This document shows positions 58,301 to 64,000 of a stretch of DNA of 64,000 nt, piece after piece (position 1 is the stretch's first letter; every line of letters begins with the position of its first letter). The stretch is taken from NCBI GenBank assembly GCA_029717555.1, contig JAMDHS010000023.1, positions 1-64,000 of the forward strand. Reading direction: 5' to 3'. Source of the DNA: Peribolospora baueri. Its lineage: Eukaryota; Basidiomycota; Peribolosporomycetes; Peribolosporales; Peribolosporaceae. The notes under the pieces are model-generated. The model was not told the DNA's origin and did no database searches. It worked only from the letters and a program-made list of their open reading frames with translations. The translations under genes were made by a program, and so were the position numbers.

Positions 58301-61167
58301 GCGGAACGAAGAAGCGAAGTGATGTACGACTCACTTTTGCAAGTTGGTAACTAGCTCGCGGAACTGAGCGAACGTGTTCTCATAGTCTGCCACATTTTCT
58401 TCCAAGGTCTCGGTGCGCCGCTTGAGCTCGCGCAGCTGCATGTCCTTGAAGTCTGTGGAAGACAAAGGCATTCAATTCCGAGCGACCGTGGGTCGTTGAG
58501 CAGGTAAGGGAATGGGGTCGTGCACACTGTCGGCAATCGACGACGATAGCTCACTCACCGATCTCTTCCTGCAGTTGCTTCTCAGTCTCTACGTGGTTCT
58601 CCTCGAGCTCGTCGTTAAGCTCTTTGATAGCCTCGAGATCTTCGAGCGCAATCTGCATCTCCTCCAGTTTCTAAACACAGAAAGGAAAGCGGGAGATGAG
58701 CCATACAGCTGACATAAACATGAAAGTACCGCGACGAAACTCGCCTCGCCAAGGAAGAGGTTGCGCTCGGTGAGTTGCTCGAGCATGTCCTCCGCGCCCA
58801 GCGCATCGTCCAGCTGCAGCTTGAGGTCCTCCACCTGCAAGTCCGCTAGCTCCAGTCGGTCCTTGACAGTCTCGTATTGAGCTGATAGAAAAGACGTAAA
58901 ATCGGCTCGACGCGAGTGTCAGGGTGACGAGTACGGTTGCCGGCGGTGACAGATGATCATCGCTCACTCTGCAGGTCCTGAAGAGACATGAGCTCTTTCT
59001 CCAACTCGTTGATCTTGCGCCTCTGCTCCTGATCTGTCTCATTAGTGATGTCCCGGAGTCTGCAAGGAGATTTGAACAAGAATCGGATGTGAATACACGA
59101 TCGTCGAGAAGGGCAGATTCGGTCATGTACTGGCAGCTCACCGAAGCAACGCATCCTTGAGCCGCTCGTTCTGCTTCTCCAGCTGGATGTACGCCATAGA
59201 GCTTCTGTCCGTCTCGCTTATTTCGCCGAGTTCGTAGGCAGCTTTCGATCCAAGCAGATGTGGAAGGCCAAAGTGAGCCACATCCCGCCCACCCTCACCG
59301 CGTCAACATCCGAGCAAGTCCACTCACCGTTCTCCTCCCTGAGCACGCTCAACTCGACCTCCATGTCAGCCGCCTTCTCCTTCAAGCCCTCCAATTCAAG
59401 CTGCGCCGCCTCGTTCTTTTCCTCTGCCACTTCCTTGTCGAGCGTGGCCATCTCGAGCTGCTCAGTCATGTCAAGCAACTTGCTCTCGAAGTCTTCTCTC
59501 TCCGCCGTCGCGTCTTTGAGTAAACGTTGCAGATCACGGATCTCTGTTTGCTGATCAGTCATTCGTTCTGCATAAGGACGATAAGCCAGGAGCATGTGAA
59601 AGCGAAACGGGTGTCAGCAACGCATTGTCTGTGCTGATAAACGGCAATAATACAAGGATAGCCAACTGGGGCATGGGCCGACAAGTCCACATTACGAAAC
59701 TAACCTTGCATCTTCGGCTTGACGCTCAGGAACTGCTCCGCCTCCTGCTTGACCCTGTCCATTTCTCGCATCTTGTCCCTATCCTCGGCGCGCTTCGCCT
59801 CGGCAATGCGCAGTTTCACCCTGAGCTCTTCTAACTCTCTAATGGGGACCATCTGTGACGGAAATGAAAGGCCAGAAGCCAGATTGTAGTGAAAGGAGTA
59901 AGCCAACTTGAAACGTAACCGGACTGGGCTATCAGCGGAGACTTTGTTGGTGCGACGAAGCCTCCCAGCGAGCGACGACATCACAACTTTAGCAGCAGAA
60001 AGCAGCGAAATCTCACATGCTCGTTACGCGCGGGAGCCTGCAAGGACATAGGGTCCGGCTTTATTCTCGGTGGGCTCTTGGTGGGGCTGCTCGTCCTCCG
60101 CTGCCTCGACTCGGATCTCGGGCCCGGTACAAGTCTTTCCGCACCATCGTCGCTCCCTCCATCAGGGATGTCGAGTTCCTCATCTAACAGAGAGCTTGTC
60201 GCGTCGATTGACGCAGAGGAGGCAGCGGGACTGAGAAGTGGGTCCTTCACGCCCGCTCTCGAGGACGACCTTCCCTTGGCAGAGGCGAGGGCGGAGGAGG
60301 GGCTAGGGCGAGGAGCAGCGGAGGCAGACGAAGGCTTTCCGGCGGCGGCGATTCGAGCTGCAATGTTAGCAGAGGCGGAGGAAGGAGGTACGCGGGAGAG
60401 AGACGGTCGAGGTGCGGACACTCCGCCGGGTGTACGCATGTGTGTACCGCCCGGTCGAGTTGCTGAGGCCGGGATAGCGGCACTCATCGACAGCCTGCTC
60501 CGGCCTGCCGCGGGAGTTGACGGCGCCGCGCCTGCAGCCGACGTGCGTGCGAGTGGTCGCCCCGCCACTGAGCCAGCTCGGGACGGCGTTGCGGAGGAAG
60601 GTGTAGAGGGCGTGGTGGAAAACCTTCGTGCAGCGGCAGCAGCGGTGGGCGTGCCGGTCGAGGGACGAGCAGCTCCACCCATGCTTGAACGGCCACTTAT
60701 CGACGATGGACGGCCACCTGTGGAAGATGGGCGACCGATCGTCGAAGAGGGTCGGGAGCTCGTCGAGGACGCTCGCGACTGGAGGTGAAAGAACCATTAA
60801 CGTGGATGATCGAAGAGCAGACCAGACTGCTTCAAGAAAGGTGCTGTACACTTACCATCGCGGCTGATTTTGTTGGCGAAGAGACAGCTGAGGCGTGAGT
60901 AGCAAGGGCGGCGGGCTGCCGTAGGACCTTAATTTGGCTGGGCCTCACAAACACGCCATGGAGGGGCGGTGCCTCGAAGTACCTCTTGCCCTGCACCGTA
61001 CCATCGTTCTTCCCATTCGGCTCGTCTAGAACGACTCCCACCCACCTCCCTGCGGCGAAGCTCGTCTGACCCTCGAACCCGACGACGCCTTGGCCCAGCT
61101 TTGCGATCTCCACACGCGTTCCTACCACGATCTTCGCCTCGGCCCCGGGCGACGGTCGGGCTGCCAT
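55306..61167 (-). CDS. Dynactin p150-Glued subunit
   Basis: This largest dynactin subunit links dynein to microtubules and cargo. Nineteen exons (transcript order): 61167-60856, 60778-60017, 59852-59705, 59567-59328, 59241-59142, 59059-58968, 58881-58745, 58670-58559, 58452-58335, 58259-58064, 57967-57594, 57477-57308, 57206-56986, 56904-56685, 56606-56473, 56389-56318, 56219-56063, 55973-55891, 55806-55306, giving 1382 aa. Residues about 12-82 are a CAP-Gly domain with GKNDGTVQGKRYFE. A Ser/Pro/Ala-rich basic linker (105-358) contains repeated RPSS units. The first coiled coil follows, with RLKDALLRLRDITNETD and AIKELNDELEENHVETEKQL. The dynactin domain begins near 740 (PYLPPAFFEADADSVNALLFF). 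A second coiled coil and a C-terminal VVDLSHIRAGQ segment end the protein. The seventh intron appears to use a GC donor. Confidence 0.96.
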
Positions 61168-61449
61168 GGTGGACGAGCGCTATGGAGCAATGTTGAGATG
61201 CGGCTGACACAATGCCCGGGCCCACTGGCTAGTTGCTGGGCTTGCGCCGGCTCGTTGCGATAGATGTCGATGGTGGTGCTTGATGGCGGTTATGGTCTTG
61301 CTTGCCTTAGTCCGTCCCTCCAACTACCACTCGCGCCGCCTCGAGCCGCAGCAGGCGGGATCGTGCGCGCCGAGCTGGACGGAAATGAAGGACGCGGGAA
61401 GGCGCAGTTGGAGGAGACGCAAGTGACTACCACCATCCACGCGAAACCG
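61168..61449. promoter_or_regulatory. Divergent promoter, dynactin p150 / ALG3
   Basis: A 282-bp spacer lies between the dynactin ATG and the chosen ALG3 ATG. An earlier ATG at 61264 is in frame with ALG3 and would add 62 residues of low similarity, leaving only 96 bp. I treat this stretch as promoter and leader. Confidence 0.45.
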
Positions 61450-63534
61450 ATGTCGGCGAGGAGGAATCCTGCCCGTTCGGACCCCTCACGGGCGCCCGAG
61501 GCTCAGCAACCAGCATGGTCAGCTCGGCAACTCATCGCCTTTACCGTTCACGCGCTCACATCGCAGCGCTACGCTGGACCGATCGCGCTGGCGGTCTGGC
61601 TGCTCGACGCAGCTCTGACCTTGGCCATCATTCGATTCGTAGCTTGTGCGTGTTTGCTTCGTCCACCTTGTTTTATGTCAGGCTGTGTAGTCCAGCCACG
61701 AGTTGTCCCAAGAACGAGGCCGAGGTTCGATCAAGGCTGTCCTTTTCTGTTGCCTTGCTCATCCGGTCTCGTTGCCGTCCCCCTTATAGATACAGAGATA
61801 GACTGGCGAACGTACATGCAACAAGTGAAACTCTTCCTTGATGGCGAGCGGGACTACGTGAAGATCAAAGGCAGTACGGGACCCGTTGTGTGCGTCCCCG
61901 TAGCTGTTGCCTCAATCCACGCTCGAACACTCATACCTCCCCACTTGGCTTTCTCCGAGGAAACAGTTACCCAGCAGGCTTCATTTACGTTTACAGTCTC
62001 TTCTACCGCCTCACCGACCAAGGCCGCGACCTTAGGCTGGGACAGTACATTTTTGCTGGCGTCTACCTCCTCACACTTGCGCTCGTCCTTGACACCTACA
62101 GGAGATGCAGGAGTGTGAGTCTGCCCTTGCTTTCCGCCTTGCAGGCCGTGTGCGAAGCGAGACATGTTATGAGTATGTCCCCGTAGTCAAGCTGCTTAGC
62201 TGAACACGCGCCCACCCTTCTCGTGCGTCACAGGTGCCGCCACTCGCCTATCCGTTACTTTCCCTCTCCAAGCGTCTCCATTCCATCTACGTTCTCCGCT
62301 TGTTTAACGACCCTGTCGCCATGCTCTTCTTTTATCTCTCCACATGGCTTCTTGTCCAGAGGAGGTGGAATTCCGCGAGCGTCTTCTTCAGGTCAGCTCC
62401 CTAGCATTGGACTTTGGAAGACTCATTTGACTATTCGCCTTCGCTCATTCGTTTACACAATTCTTTCCAAACACATCTTTCCAAACAGCCTGGCGCTGAG
62501 CATCAAAATGAACATCCTATTGTTCGCGCCCGCCTTCGGGCTAATTATTTTCAAGGCTTTGGGATTTGGCGGTGCAATGGCCAACGCAGCTACTGTGCTT
62601 CTATTGCAGGTTAGAAGGCTGTTCCTTCATCGCTGAGGATTATTTCACCAATGAATGTAAGGCATGAATGCACGGTTGGCTTACCTAGTCCACCGCTCAC
62701 GCTCTCTCCGACAGCTCCTCCTTTCTCTACCTTTCATTGTACGAAACCCCCACTCCTACCTCCACAAAGCATTCGACCTCTCACGCGTCTTCCTGTACAA
62801 ATGGACCGTCAACTGGCGCTTCCTCCCCGAAGACGTCTTCCTCTCTCGCAAGCTCGCCATCGGTCTGCTAGTCGGTCATTTGTTGACGCTCGTCGTATTT
62901 GCCGCGATGCGGTGGGTTCGTAAGGAGGAACGCGGAATTGCGACGCTTGTCCGTCGTGGGTGGAGGAAGGGCATCGAGGCCAAGACAAGTCGGATGTCGG
63001 CTGATCGTGAGCATTCCAGTTGCTCTACCTCTACATGGACGAAAAGCTGCCACTCACCCACACTCCGCGTCTGTCTGGTTCTCACCACTCGCGCCGCAGA
63101 TATGATGACCCTCCTCTTCACGAGCAACCTGATAGGTGTGCTCTTCTCGCGGTCGTTGCATTACCAATTTTACTCCTGGTACGCCCACCAAATCGTCTTC
63201 CTCCTTTGGCATACTCGGTATCCATCCGTTTTAAGGTGCGCTCCAAGCTTCCCTCTTTTTACGTGGGTACTGTGTGTTCCATGAGGTCACTCAAGTTCAA
63301 TGCCCTTTTTCCATCCCCTCGTGCCTCCAATCCAGGCTCGCCCTCTTTTTTGCGATAGAATACGCTTGGAACGTCTTCCCTTCTACCAGCCCTTCCTCCG
63401 GCATCCTGCTAGCCGCCCACGTCCTCATGGTGACAGGCATCTTCTTCGGGTATTCGAACAGCGTCGGACGAAAGGCCAAGGGTGGCGTGAGCGAAGGAAG
63501 GGAAGTGGACCGAGGACGGGAGAAGGACGCATGA
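61450..63534 (+). CDS. ALG3: Dol-P-Man:Man5GlcNAc2-PP-Dol alpha-1,3-mannosyltransferase
   Basis: Alg3 (GT58) adds the sixth mannose, the first on the lumenal side, to the N-glycan precursor in the ER membrane. Exons 61450-61645, 61790-61889, 61967-62114, 62234-62391, 62489-62609, 62715-63006, 63100-63235 and 63336-63534 give 449 aa (yeast Alg3 has 458). Family blocks are [105 protein letters not shown] and [15 protein letters not shown]. About ten membrane segments are apparent. The start at 61450 ([17 protein letters not shown]) gives a short cytosolic tail of normal length; 61264 is an alternative. Confidence 0.95.
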
Positions 63535-64000
63535 AGCTCGTTGCGCGAAGATGAAAACCCGATCCGTCCTTGCGTCCAGCGTCCGGGGAAGGGCTTTTTG
63601 GAGAGACCGGCGAACAGAACGGACAAATATTATACACGCTGGAGAGGCTTGGATAAAAAAACGCGAAAACACCACAATATGCCAAAGTCACGCATATGGA
63701 AACGCAGGGGGGCCTTTTATCCACCTTCAAGGGAGCGATGCAGCAATCGGTCGCGAGGCGAACAACGATCGCCATTCGTTCAATCTGTTTATAGTCTATA
63801 CACAGGGCCTTGAAGGCCTAAAGAGACTGTGGACGAAGGAAAATCGTGGGAGAGAGGGGACTGCAGCGCAGCAGCGATGGAGGTGACGACCACCATCTCC
63901 TCCGAGCCGACCATAAGGTGCAGTCGTTCTTTTTACCCGCTCTCATTCAGATTCGATACATCGTATGTCCCCCAGGGCTGCCTCTAACCCCCGCCCAGAG
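63535..64000. other. ALG3 3' flank; possible start of another gene
   Basis: The 466 bp after ALG3 lack a recognisable gene. Near the end, ATG at 63877 opens MEVTTTISSEPTI, followed by a GTGCAG and a TCATTCAG that could bound a short intron. After TCATTCAG one frame is open to the window edge, but the phase of the join does not match it. A gene start here is possible, not shown. Confidence 0.3.

Noticed and set aside
61264-61449. Upstream in-frame ATG extending ALG3 by 62 residues
   Set aside because: The extra residues are low-complexity and unlike Alg3 proteins, and would leave under 100 bp for a divergent promoter.
1-64000. Mobile elements, LTRs, CRISPR arrays or viral genes
   Set aside because: No long terminal or inverted repeats, transposase, integrase or reverse transcriptase motifs, or spacer-repeat arrays were seen. 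All longer repeats are simple tandem types.

Overview
The window is a stretch of nuclear chromosome from a filamentous or dimorphic fungus, most likely a basidiomycete (inference). The evidence is GC-rich DNA, genes broken by many short introns of about 50-170 nt with GTGAGT-like donors, long low-complexity pyrimidine-rich leaders, a NoxR subunit, a dynactin p150 subunit and a Kre9/Knh1-like GPI protein of the kind common in basidiomycetes. A GC-rich Pucciniomycotina lineage would fit, but nothing here proves it. I see no plasmid, virus, transposon, CRISPR array, rRNA or tRNA gene.

Eighteen protein genes can be supported, and for each the exons were joined by hand and checked for phase. In order: a Kre9/Knh1-like GPI-anchored wall protein (5' end cut by the window), NoxR, an intradiol ring-cleavage dioxygenase, a membrane dipeptidase (minus), prefoldin subunit 4, a family III CoA-transferase (minus), mitochondrial ribosomal protein bS6m, an alkaline ceramidase (minus), the HDEL/KDEL receptor Erd2 (minus), a large Snf5 with extra zinc modules, a Tms1/Serinc membrane protein, a Drs2-type P4-ATPase, glycogen branching enzyme, a four-RRM Mrn1/Nrd1-type RNA-binding protein, a Gyp1-type Rab GAP (minus), a Uso1/p115 tether, dynactin p150 (minus) and the ALG3 mannosyltransferase.

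Most of these are conserved housekeeping genes. About half act in membranes and vesicle traffic: Erd2 (Golgi-to-ER retrieval), Drs2 (Golgi lipid flippase), Gyp1 and Uso1 (both acting on the Ypt1/Rab1 step), dynactin (microtubule transport), Alg3 (ER N-glycan assembly), ceramidase and Tms1 (sphingolipid and serine membrane biology). Several pairs are divergent with short shared promoters: dipeptidase/prefoldin, CoA-transferase/bS6m, Gyp1/Uso1 and dynactin/ALG3.

The spacers over 300 bp hold simple repeats and pyrimidine tracts rather than extra genes. The more interesting signals are a triple CACGTG cluster in the GYP1-USO1 promoter, a CACGTG pair upstream of DRS2, two probable GC-AG introns sharing the donor GCGAGT, a Snf5 that ends in a GATA-type finger plus a CCHH finger, and a four-copy 21-bp minisatellite. 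I did not find a convincing undescribed system.
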